From Paragorgia papillata (lineage: Eukaryota; Cnidaria; Anthozoa; Scleralcyonacea; Coralliidae), in the NCBI GenBank assembly GCA_035771165.1, contig JAWNZC010000322.1, positions 3,557,501 through 3,621,500 on the forward strand: a stretch of 64,000 nt of DNA, written 5' to 3'. Below, piece by piece: positions 1 to 12,500 of the stretch (the first letter of the stretch is position 1; the number at the start of each line of letters is the position of its first letter). A program made the translations under genes and the position numbers. Below the pieces are notes generated by a model. It was not told the DNA's origin. It made no database searches and was given only the letters and a program-made list of their open reading frames with translations.

Positions 1-362
1 GCCTGGCACAAACACGAGAAGTGGGTTGGGAGAGTTTTAAAGTTTACCCGATCGAAAATAAGGCTATGCGTGGGGCTTTCTATTTGCATGGCAAAGTCGG
101 TTAGTCCGTGGTAAAATGGAACACGAAACGTTTGCCGCTTGGGGAAGTCAGACTGGAAAATTTGGTCCAAATCAAAAGCTATTCCATTCTAGCTAGACTG
201 ACTGACTGACAGACTGACTGGTCTGACCTGAATTCGAGACCAGTCTGGAGTTCGTCCTATTTCGCCGTGTAAATAGGAAGAACCGTACTAATTCGAGACT
301 GGTTCCGAATTCGTCCGGTACAGTGTAAACGGGGTCTAAACATATATAGGGTCCAAACATAC
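1..362. repeat. Intron sequence with a diverged direct repeat
   Basis: This is the intron that follows exon 5 of the gene A channel, at the window edge. Two diverged copies of a block of about 48 bp lie in direct orientation at roughly 231-277 and 289-338. Each begins AATTCGAGAC and ends near GTGTAAA. A short TGAC run precedes them at 198-215. No exon resembling the later exons of gene B is present, so the rest of gene A must lie left of the window. Confidence 0.4.
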
Positions 363-565
363 TTGTTGAGCACCGACTGGTTTAAATTACTCCAAAGAAT
401 GTCTTTTGATTCTGGTGCAGGATCGACAAATGTGCTGTACGGTTTCGCTTGCCACAGAATCTGGCTGGCAATCCTGGCATCACGAAGAGTTTTAAATGTT
501 ACAATTGCTGCTTTCGCCGTATCTGGTGTAGCGTTCTTCTCAGTCTCTAATTCCGTTTGAGTTCC
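363..565 (-). CDS. Gene A exon 5 (cytosolic domain)
   Basis: The exon has 203 bases, the same as its gene B counterpart, and ends in phase 2. It is bounded by an acceptor (TTTTTACAG) and a GTATGT donor. It encodes the AAIVTFK strand, LWQAKPY and DPAPESKDILW, all hallmarks of the CSC1-like cytosolic domain. Confidence 0.88.
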
Positions 566-3500
566 CTGTAAAAATAACGAGCAAGGCATACATTTATATT
601 TCATTTATATTTATATTTATATTTCATTCGCCCAGAACTCAAAGTCGTTTCGCTCACAACTCAAAGTCGTTTCACCCACAACTCAAAATCGTTTCACCCA
701 CAACTCAAAGTCGTTTCACCCACAACTCAAAGTCGTTTCACCCACAACTCAAAGTCGTTTCACCCACAACTCAGAGTCGTTTCACCCACAACTCAAAGTC
801 GTTTCACCTACAATTCAAAGTCGTCTCACCCACAACTCAAAGCCGTTTCACCCACAACTCAGAGTCGTTTCACCCACAACTCAAAGCCGTTTCACCCACA
901 ATTCAAAGTCGTTTCGCCCACAACACAAAGTCGTTTCTCCCACATGCGGTCATTTGGCCTACAACTCAGAGACGTTTCACATTATCATGTCGGTATAGTA
1001 AACTCGTAGAGATTAATCTAAAATTCTATCCTGCAAGCCACTTTTTAGATTAGTTTTTGTCAGAAAATTTTGAAAACTATACATAATTAGTAGTAGTGCG
1101 GTCCCTGTTACTTTAAAATAATGCATTAAAACAGCTAGGGTGTGGTCGTATAGGCAGCAGAACTTTGACTATAGTATAAACAGAAAATTACCGACTATTT
1201 TTTAAACGGCCGCCATGCCGCACGCACACAGAAAAGAAATTTCAGTTAACCATATATGCAAAACTCTTACCGATCTAAATAGTAAATTGCAAAACAAATC
1301 TATAAAACATCAAAGTTTTATACTCTCATTTTTACTTACTATATATATATATACCGTCAGCTCATTCATCTCCGCTGTAGATCAGTTAAAACTACAGTCT
1401 ACAGCAGCACATATTTTGACATGTAATTGAAAGCATACCCGAAGTTCTTCATCAAAGTGATTGATCGAATCCACTTTCTTGCCAATAATCGGCTTCAGTT
1501 TATGTTCTGGCCTTTCTCCTTTTTCCTCGAACACCGCCTGAAAAATGTTTGAAAATGAATCTGAAACAACGTCGTGGTTCTTTTAAACAAAAGCTACACT
1601 GACTTTCCTAACTTTAAAATAAGTTTGCAATGTCTAAACTATCCACCGAGCCTCTGCATGATTTTATATAACCTGTGGGAATAGAGAAGACACTCACAGA
1701 ACGTCTGCTCGTAGGCTAGGTTTTATAGTACTGCAGGCGAGTTACATGCATTGAAACACTTGCATATCTTTTCAAAATTGGTTACTGCTTCAGTCGACGT
1801 TCTTTCAGATCCTGCATAATGGTGGATGCATATAGTCTTTACCATTTTATGTTTTTGGCTTTTTTGTATTTTAATAACTTAATGTACCTGCGCATGCTCA
1901 AGCTTCAAAACCAACTGGTCATGTTTTTGAACCAACTCGCGCCACTCATCAAGGTCTCTGATAAGATAGCTATTGGCCACCTGAAAATAAAATAAAATTC
2001 AATTTAATGGACTAAAATGAAATGGTTAACCAAGAGAATGAAATGGAATGGGATAAAATAACGTTATATATAAATCTCAACTAAATGTCGAAAATTAATG
2101 CAACATCAGTCATCATTCGTACAAATAGTGTTTATTGACATATTGCTAGTCCATATTTTTCCGACAATCACATATATAAGTACGGTTTATAACTAGAGTC
2201 AATATGGCACTGCATGTACACCGATCTAGACTCGCTAGTTTGAGAAGACAAACGTCAAAACCCTTTTTTTATCAGAGGAAATGAACAAAGTACGTAGTAG
2301 CCTGTGAACAGGCTCTCTCTGTGGGGGCGGGGCGTAAAGGGAGAAGGAGAGAGAGCGTGTGGACAAACTATTCAATCTATTCTATGATGCCAGAATCTGG
2401 TATCATGCTCTGATTGGTGCGATCACTGATTGAATGATTAATATTAAAATAGGGGCGAGCCTGAGTGAACCTTTGTGTGTGCAAATTGTTTAATCGAAAG
2501 CTAATAATTTCCAAAAGTTTAGCTAAGAACCTCAGCTCATATAAACTTTACGAATACGAAGAGTAGCATTTCGACTGAGTATACTCTTTCTGCCCATGCA
2601 ACTAAATGCGTGTGAAAATCAATGAAATCTAGACTCTCTGAAATGCCATTTCCTGCATTTTGGGGGCAGAATTTACATAATTCTGAAGGTCAGTCAGGTC
2701 TATTAATTCCCACGTTTGTTTGGTCTTTATTTCTTTGTTTAATTTGGTTATGTCAAAATAACTAAATTAAAATTAACAATTCAGCTCAAAATAATGAAGT
2801 CCATTATTAGGAGCAGAAACAACACAGCTTTTTTACACTATAATATAGTTATCATATCAGTCAGTGACATTGTCTCTACCTTTTATAACTTAGCTTGTGC
2901 ACCGCTGTTTATAACCACCTTTTTACCGCATTTTTTATAACCGCATTTTTGTGCACAGCAACGGAAAATGGTGCACAAACTGGTGCACTGGACATGTCCG
3001 GTGCACAGCCTCTACAGTCCATACTGGAACACATGTGCACGGAACGGGATATAGTCTGAAGTGAAACATTATAAAAAATCATTTGTTTACTCGAAAGCTT
3101 GTATTTCGATTACTATAGCTTAGAAATTCACAAAATTTACGAAGATTGATATTTTTATTATGTTCTTGCTGCTTATATGAAAAAAAAGAGCGGAAGCCTT
3201 TGAAAAGGCTATAAGTGTTAACGAAATTTTGTAAACAAAGTCTGGCAAATAATAAAATTTTACGCCTTTTACGAGCATATGCTTGCGTAGCAAGTCGAGG
3301 CTTGACCGTTTTTAATAAGATATAAAATGTGGTTGTAAATGGCAATAAATGAATATGAAATAAAGATCAAAGTGCCCCTGGAAAATGGAAAATAATATCA
3401 CTGAGGTAAAATATCATATCCGCTGACGGGCAAAGATTTCGAAAAGGAATAAACCGCTCGCTTGTTACTCGGGCTACTGTGGTAGGCCAAGTCTACAACC

Positions 3501-6500
3501 AGTGACAAAAGTGTTGGGACACTTCAACCTAAAGGACAATATTTTCCGCTCTAAGTATCCCCCGGCCCCCCTGTTCAATGTTGGTGACCCTTTAGGCGTT
3601 CATTTCAATGTTTACTGAGTTCCTTACTCTAAATTCAACATTGAATAGGGTGGGGGAGGGAGGGATACACTTTATTATTTGTCACTGATTGTAGGTTTCG
3701 GCTCCGTTTCTGTGTTGTTGTTTTTTTCGGTCTCACAAAATTGCATTTTTGCACAATTTACCTCCGGTAATGCATTGCGACCGTAAGGCCATAAAATTAC
3801 GTCATTGCGACCTCGATACTCGATAGCCGAGTTCTTTCTTTTCAACAGCTTGGCGTTGGACGAAGTGTATTCTCGAAGGTTTTTTGCTGAATATAGCCTA
3901 GATTCAAGTGACTTACCACATACATTGGATCAGTAATGTGGTTAACAACTGTGCTGATCTTAAAGTGGCAGTACGACCGAAAATCGTTAACGATTTTTGC
4001 GGCTTAATCACTTCTTATGCTTAGAAGTTATACAAATATAAGAGTAAAAGCAACTTTAAGGTTGATTTGAGTGCATAAACATCGATTAAATGTCGTATAA
4101 TTTAGCATAAAATCACTCCGCCATTGCGTTTTTGGAGTCCGCGAAATCAGTCAGCGGTACTACTTTGTGACGTCATCTACTCCAACACAAACGCGTGATA
4201 AACCAGCCAAACTACAGAGAACGTCTTGTTGATTTGTTATACCTGTTTTGTTAAAAACGTCTTCATCTTCCGAGTCGAGTTCTAGAAACTCTGACAGCGA
4301 AAGCGAAATTTATGCGGACATTGCTGGTATGGATGGGGTCAACAATGAAGTGTTTGACAACGATCTAGAGTCGCTTGTAATGACTATATGAGGAAGAAGC
4401 GCACCAGAGGAAGCGCACATAATTTTAGAATATGAAGAAGAATACAAGAGAACAACAAGAACAGCAGGAATTTTCATTTTTCAAGACGTTTTATTAAACC
4501 ATGAAGTCCCAGTGCAATCACGAAGTCCCAGTGCAATCATGGTACGTAGTTATTAAAATTTTATTATTGAGAGAATCATCGGTTGTGTAGTTAGGTGTAT
4601 AATTAAAGTGTTCGTGTTGCTCTCTTGAAGGTGTCGTTGCTGTTGTGAGATTGGAGCCGTGCCGGGAAAAAATAACAGTGCTTGGACGATAAGGAGAATC
4701 AAACTCGCTGTATTACCGAACACCCAGGATTCAACGTCGTTTGTTTACTACGCATTTTATTATGAGCCACGGATATATTTTACACACGGCGTTCGACGTC
4801 CGACGCAGACCTGATTACATTTCTAACATCCATACATTGACTCCCTCTGTCGTATTTACATGTAACATCTAGAATATAATTGATAAAATATAAATACGTC
4901 ATTGTCACCATACTGTATATGCATTTACATGTAGCTGAACCATATCATAGTATTTTGCTATTACCAATAGTTGTATTTATTATAATATATCATGAATATA
5001 TGTAATATTTTTATCTGTTTATATACTACTGCGCGGCCCATTTTTTTGTATCTGAATAGTACTGCCGTCTTTCTACTTAAACTATTCTTTGTTTTGAATA
5101 ACTGGACCTTCTTCAGGCATTTGTTTTCTCTTCCGATTTCCAGTAGACTACCCTAAAATTAAAATATACTGGTTGAGTGGTTGTCAAAACAAACTACATG
5201 CATTATATTGTTATTGAATACTGTCATAGTGTCATTTTACAGCGGCGGCGCGCAGAAGTACTGATTTACGTGTGAAACTGCAATGTATTCTCTTGCATCT
5301 GTACATTCTTGTACGTTACGGGTTTCTTCATTCGGCGTATAACTGTTTATTACATGTTATGATGTTCAGGAAAAATTGAGATTTACCTTACATAACCAAC
5401 TTACCTCTTTGGGGCTTCATATCTGGTGCATGGCATTTCAGGTGCACGTTCGGCGCTGCTAACCTTTCTGGCGTTTTCTTGCACGTTTTGCAAACTGAAA
5501 CAATTCTTTAACGGCCTATAAAATTTTCAAGTTCCACGCAATATTTTTATTGTTAGCTACGTGTGTGAACAAATTTGATCCGATAATGAAACACGAGTCA
5601 TAACAAGTTTGTGCATGCAGTTACTCTTCGTTGGCTTCTCTTCGACGACGGACTTTTGGTTTCCATATTGACGGGTCATCTTTTAGGCAACGAAAGCTCG
5701 CACCTTTGGCCCCTTACGTGACGCCTTTCTAAAAAATGATCAGCAAAATGCGCAGAGCAAATAACAAAGTTGGTTCAAATTAGCGCGATATGTTTTAACC
5801 GAAAATAAACCCAAACAAGACGCTTTTTAGTTGTGGGGTTCTGGTGAAGCGAAATGCCAGCATTACTCTCAGCGCAGTTACTACACCCTTGAGCAACACA
5901 AGGGGATGGTGGCATAATTTTGTATTGCTTTTCAAAAAACTTTATTACATATAAAAACGTAGAATAAGTCGGGAAGACGCGTTTAAACTATGTACGTATA
6001 TAGTAGGATATATGAATCTTCTTGTAGAGTGTTGAGTAGATGACGTCACAACGAGCTACCGCTATTGATAAATTGCAGGCTCCAAAAAATTTCGAAATCA
6101 AGCCAAGTGCTCGTAAAAGATGCTTAAATTCTAATAGAAAACATTTTCTAAAATCGTTTTTAAATACATGGTAAGTCTATTGGGACCATAAGAAGTATTT
6201 TGGCTAAAAAAAAACGCAAAGTGAAAATTCGATCGTATACTGCCACTTTAAATATGCTTACAACTGCACACGCCGATTGCAGTAGACCTACGAAGATGAC
6301 GAGCTCTCGAGCCATATCGAAATGGGAAACTGTACTCAAGACCTCAAATCTGTAAATTATGAGAGTATTACAAGAGAAACAAAAACTAAAAAGATTTCTG
6401 CTGCTTGCTCCAATCAGCACCGAATAATGTCTAGTCGTCTAGATATCATGTAGGTGTCTTATTTATACATTTGGAAATGTGTGTTTCAAAACATGTTTAA

Positions 6501-9500
6501 ATATTGTCTCTTAGTATGATTTTAATGATTTCTATATAGAAATGATCGCTTGAATCTGCCGAATCCAGCACCATAGGTTTCGTCTACTGAAAGTATTAAG
6601 GACCAATGGACCATATTTTAGGCATTTTAGCCATTAAGATCCGTTTAATTATTCGCTAAATGGGCATGTTTACGCAAACGCTTCATGTAACGTTGCGTGT
6701 ACTTCATATAATGCAATATATAGAAGACCCCGTTCAATTTAGTAGTTTGCTGTTTGCTAGAGTAGTGCTAGCCCAGCTTAGACCTAGGCCTTCTATTTCC
6801 TATTTGAGGGCCTGGGCCGAAAGGACTGGGGAAAGACAACGGGAAATAGAAGGCCTAGTAGATTTCCCAATCAAAACTGCCCCAAAACTGCCCCACTCTA
6901 GATTCTCAAAGTTGGTGGCCAAATCTCAAGTTATTGATATTTTTGTCGAGTTAATGGAAGTTCAAGGTATTGTTGAAGCATTTACGATATAAATCGAGTA
7001 TTCCTGGCATTCTGTGAAAGTTATTTGATTTCCCGAACGAATCGAAATATCGAATGCATTTTATGTCAAATGAAGGTGAACTCGTGAGTGTATAATTAAA
7101 TGTAAACGTTCGCCACATGCGTGGCCAATGCTTCATGATTTTCTGTTGATGTTTCTCTGAAGATGATTCTGAAATGGTAATATATTTGCCAGGAGTATTT
7201 TACGCTTGAAAGATGTCATATTTTCATGTGTCTAATAGTCGAATCCAGAGCGTGAAGTTGATAGGAATCGATCAGAGGACAATTGCTGAATATAATTTTA
7301 ACTTAATATTATGGTTGTAAAATATAGATTTGATATTTAAGTGGTGGCTCGATGCCGATGGTTGTAAGACTTGTAAACTGTGAGAAAAATGAATAAATAC
7401 AATGGTCTGGGATTTGGCAAATCTACTAGCTTTTCTGGAGCATTAACTCTGCTTACGTCATGAAGCGAATTTAGTTCCCAGTCCCATAGGCCACAGCTCA
7501 GCCACAGAAAAGCCTATGTCTAGGCTGGTGCTAACCCATGCACTCTCCTCCGCAGAGGCTTCCTTTTTGGGGACGCATAGGAAGAATGGGGACGCAGAAA
7601 TTCACGCGCGCAGGGGAAGACGGGAAGAGAGAAAAGGAGAAGGAAAGCCTCTGCGAAATAATGTGCGGTTCTCTGGTGTGATTTGCGGTTCTGTGGTTAT
7701 AGCCCAAAACGACAGCGATTTGGAAGATCTTGAAGTTTCCCTGCATAACCTAAGTCTTGATGGTAAGTGTGAGTGACATCGAGCGACGATTAGTGAGTGA
7801 CGATTTTGCCAGACATCGAGCGCCACTTCCTGTCGAGACTTCGAACTGTTGAATGAAATTTGAAACCTTCGTTGCTACGTTACGACAGTTTGAAGTCTCG
7901 ACAGGAAGTGGCGCTCGATGTCTGGCAAAATCGTTCAATTTCGCTAGGAGAATGTTGCTGTTTATTGCAACTCAAACTCGCTTTAGGAAAACTAACTATC
8001 TATCTTTCTTTGTTGGCAAAAACTAAGCTTTAACTTTCTTATTTCAGACAGGAATGATGTCGGAGTTGATCTTGGTAATGCAGAGCAGTTCGATGGCGTA
8101 TGGTAAACAATCGCTCACAAAACACAAGATTGTAACTACTTTGCTTCAAATTTGGTGTAGATATACTCCATAGGCATAAGCGAATTCATTTTCTTATTCG
8201 AAAATGTCAAACTGAATATATTTCCATTACTTTCGACCCAATGTTTTCTTCACTCGTACAAAAACTTTAGCAGACGCCATGTTTGATTTTTTAGCCTAGT
8301 TTTGCTTGCGGTGTGAATATGCCGTGGCTTCTGATTGGTCAGAATAGGAGTATTCCAGCTATAAGAAGGTTTATCATTGGATAACGCTGCTATATGGTCT
8401 ATCCACGATCGGAAATCGCATAGAAAATCGGCCACTTTCATGGGGCAGTTCGCAGTCCACGTGCGTGCTGGCTCAAGTGAGTTGTCTACGCATGCGTAGC
8501 TAATACGGGTCAGCCCGCAACCTCGTACCCAGGGTCTTATCTCCGCTCGCAAACGCCCCCACCCACCGCTACGAAAAGACCCTGGGCTGGGCTGGTCACG
8601 TGTCACGCAGACTTACTGGGAGTGGGCTAGTAGGATTTGTACTTTTGTAGGAACTAAGAAGACCGCGGAATAATCACACAGAGACAATGTTCGAAATGTT
8701 AATTTCTTTTATTAGTTGATTTATATATAGCACCTTCCAATGTGTTATTTGAAGTTTGGTTCACCAAACCGTCTTTGTTTTAAAACTGTTTTCAAAGAAC
8801 AATGTTTGTTGCGCCGCACTTGAATTGATTGTTTGCATTCTAGATCTGTTGTAGTTGCAGAATTTAATACCTACCAGACGAAATTACACCTAAATAACAA
8901 TGAGAGTATTGGTAAATTACGAACACATTAGGTATTATAAGGCAGAAGAATGTGTTAAAGTGACTAGAGCAAAGTTTCAATCGAAATGTACTGACACCTT
9001 GGGCTTTGATGTTTATATTTATGAAGTAAACAGTATACTAAATATTGCTCGATACTTAAAATCTGAGTAGTTATGTGATGAATTGCTATATTATTCAACA
9101 TTTAATGATTTTTGACAACATGTTAAGCACTTTTTTATTATTCCGACTGCTTTATGTACTCACGGCGCAATTATATCTATTCTTAAAACAACAAGTGTGT
9201 AAAAGAACAACGCAATAAAAACAACGTTCAACAATAGGGTCATTAGTGAGTGACTTCGATTCATATTAAAAACCTTGTTATAGACTAGTGATATTAATAT
9301 GTTTTCTTGATCAGCATGATGACGGCATCACTTCCCAAACAGGAATCGATTTTCAGCTATGATCATGATTACATGCGGTATTATTATATTAAATTGCGTT
9401 GGCATTGCTGCCGCTGTTGCGTTTATACAAATTTAAACCACTTTTAAAACAATAATAAAATATGTCACTAACCTTAGCTTTTTGTTGAAAGCTATAGATG

Positions 9501-12500
9501 TCGAGTTTTAGCGATCTTGGCGATGTTAAATCACAAGGACTTTCAGACTTCCATATATTTATTCACAATAAGATGACATGCAAAATCCTCTCTTTGGGCA
9601 AATGGATGCGCAGGTGACGGGCCTAACAGTTTGGCGTCGTAACTGATGAAGTAAACATTCATTTTGAGGAAGAGAATCCCCTCAAATTCGCTGTTCGTCG
9701 GAAGTTCAGAAAGATATAGGAAAAATATTCACAATAACAGACAACTTTTCGTGAAGTGTTGCACTGTTGCGAAGCGCCTTGTCGTTTCCTGGCCTTACCG
9801 AACAGCGAAGTGTCTGAGGGTCTTTAACCAAATGTTTTGCCAATGTTTTCTCGTCGGTATATTATATTATCGTCGGCATATATCGGTGTTTATTTTAAGA
9901 TTATCTTGCGACTTGCCGCCACCAGTCTAGATAGTCTCCGCGTCCAATGATGACAAATCCTAAGTTATCTACCCCCTCCCTAACGACAATGTTGAAAAAT
10001 ATCCAAGAATATGGGATACAGGTGACCAGCCCAGACCCAGCATATCCTCCTACCTAGAATTACCAATAATCAGTAAGTGTGAAATCCCTAGAATTACCAA
10101 TAATCGTTAATTTTAAAAAAACTAATTCCCAACCAACCACCCCAACCTAACCCTAACCCCCCCGGAAACCCTAAACCTAACCAAAACCCCCGGTGAACCT
10201 AACCACAACCCTCCGGAAAAATGTCCCTCCTGTCAGACCCCGACCACAACACACCTCTAGGATTTTTAGCTTTATGTGTTCAAGTTTAACATCCCGCATG
10301 TGGGACAGAGAATTACCTACAATTACCAATTATTGGTAATTCAAGGCCGTTTCACACTTGCTGATTATTGGTAATTCTAGGTAGGAGGACATGTTGCCAG
10401 ACCAGGGTCTTTTCCAACCTGGTACCCAGGGCCTTCTCAAAATGGCGGGGCAGAGAGAGGCCTGGCAAAAGTTGGTCACGTGATACCAATAATTTTGGAA
10501 TATTTTGATGAGTGACTCACACTGTACCGGGGGGCGCAGTACAGTCACTGATAAACAGAGTATAGTTGGCTTGCGTTTGTAAAACTATTCAGCGAACTAT
10601 ATTTAGGCACTCAAGAATAACCAAATCAGACATTCTCTTAACAAGTTTATCAAATCAGTTAATGACCATCTTTAGTAAGAAGCGTCTACACTACAACATA
10701 TTTGCTTTATTATGCAAGCAAGAAGTGTTCATTAATATTTTGGTTTCTGGACTTTCCGAATCTAATTTAAAAAGTTTAGAAATATACAAAGTCAAAGTCT
10801 TCAGTGCTGATCTAAAATGTTCGTCGATCGTAGTATTGTTGTTGTTGATCGAATATTTGTATTAACGTACAACCTCAAAGTCAACGAGGACAGCAGATTC
10901 GAATATGCCGTTTGGGTATAAATCAACAGATACAACAATTTCCACAAATCCAAAACGTGTGGACAAGAAACATATATGTGCTATACTGGACGGTAAATAT
11001 ACTTCCAACAATCAACAGCATTATTCGAATATTTTTAGTGTATGTATCAGTACCCGTAACCGCAGAGCGGGTTTCTGTTTATCAGTTTATGATCGTTCGT
11101 CGCCTTCGGCTTCATTTCTGGCGATTGACGGCAACAAATATGAATTATCCAGAAAATGTCGTAAATTTTGAAATATATCTAATTTACCGCTCGAATTTAT
11201 TAAACGTTACCGCAACAACCTTGACGTTTATAAGAACCGAATCAACCGGTCCCCCCAGGATGGGCGAAGCTCAAATTATCCACGTGACCAAATACTCCAA
11301 GAATCGTGCAGTATTTCGGAATCACGTGACCAGCCTTTGCCAGGGTCTTCTCCTCTCGCCATTTTGAAAGCAGGGAAGACACTGGGTACGAGGTTGGGTC
11401 TTTTCGCAGTGGTGGGCGGAGCAGCGGAGATAAGACCCTGGGTACGAGGTTGGTCAGCCAGTATTTCGCAAGCCTCTACAGCCGCCATTTCCGATCGTGA
11501 CCAATAGAGCATGGTAGCTCAGCCAATCAGAAAGCCGGATTTGTAATAGACCACCAGTTGGTTGATATTAATCGTCATTAGTAAAATTTCAGAAGCAACT
11601 ATTGAATTTCTCGTCCTCTGATTGGTCGAGCTGAACCGCCTATTTCGCGAGGTAACTATATACTAGAAATTGTTGTCGGAAATTGTCGGAATCATCATTT
11701 TGACGGATGGTGTCTAATCAATGGTGTAATTATTTTTCAAAATGGCGACTGCAGCGACTATTCTTTTAAATCTAACAAATCGTCAAAAAAACTCAACAGA
11801 TAGACTGTATACACAGAAAAGCTCTAAGTTGGAACTATTTGAAGGTGAGAAAGTGTTTAGTCATAAAAGTATTTGAATTTTGGGTCAATTTTAATCGTAT
11901 GTGGAATTGAAGGCTTCGACAGCTGTCAAAGCGTGTGAAGAAAACTTTGCAGTGTTGAATTTACATGATAAAGCTACGACAGTTAAAGACGTCTGTTTTA
12001 AATTTCTTGGTTATTCTTCTTGCCTGAAATTTTACTAAAACAATTAGTCACCTCAGTCTCAGTGATTATCGTTTATATTTAACGATAATCACCTCGACTT
12101 TAGTGACTAATTGTTAAATAGCAGCAAACTGAGTACCAGTACTCGCGCGGTCATGCAGTAAAACAACATGGAGGCCACGAGGAGTAAAAGATTTGTTTGC
12201 CTTGGTTTTCACACAGAAACAATGGTTATGCTTTGTTTTTTTGAAATAATTTGAAAGAAATAAGGTACACAAGTTAGTTTCTACTAAAAACAATTAGATT
12301 ATTCGCTCTCAATTTCTATGAGATGATAGTACTCGAGCTCCGCTCTCATCAACTATTCACTCATAGAAATTTCGAGCTCATAATTTAATTGTTTATTTAA
12401 ACAGAAATATGTTAGAGTAACTTCAGTTCTTACCTTTTCTGGAAATAGATTGTCAACAAATGTTCTCAAACTTTCATCATCTTTTGAAACCTAGAAAAGA

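Noticed and set aside
363..565. Gene A exon 5 first thought to be truncated, with its reading frame running on
   Set aside because: A GTATGT donor sits exactly at the position homologous to the gene B donor, so the exon is normal.
628..988. Regular 22-bp repeats considered as a CRISPR-like array
   Set aside because: Units are directly adjacent with no unique spacers, and the context is an animal intron.
6660..6992. 110-codon open frame as a gene
   Set aside because: It crosses a hairpin, has no recognisable motif and no splice context.
10130..10210. Interstitial telomere repeat
   Set aside because: The CCCTAA motifs are few and degenerate and lie inside a MITE.
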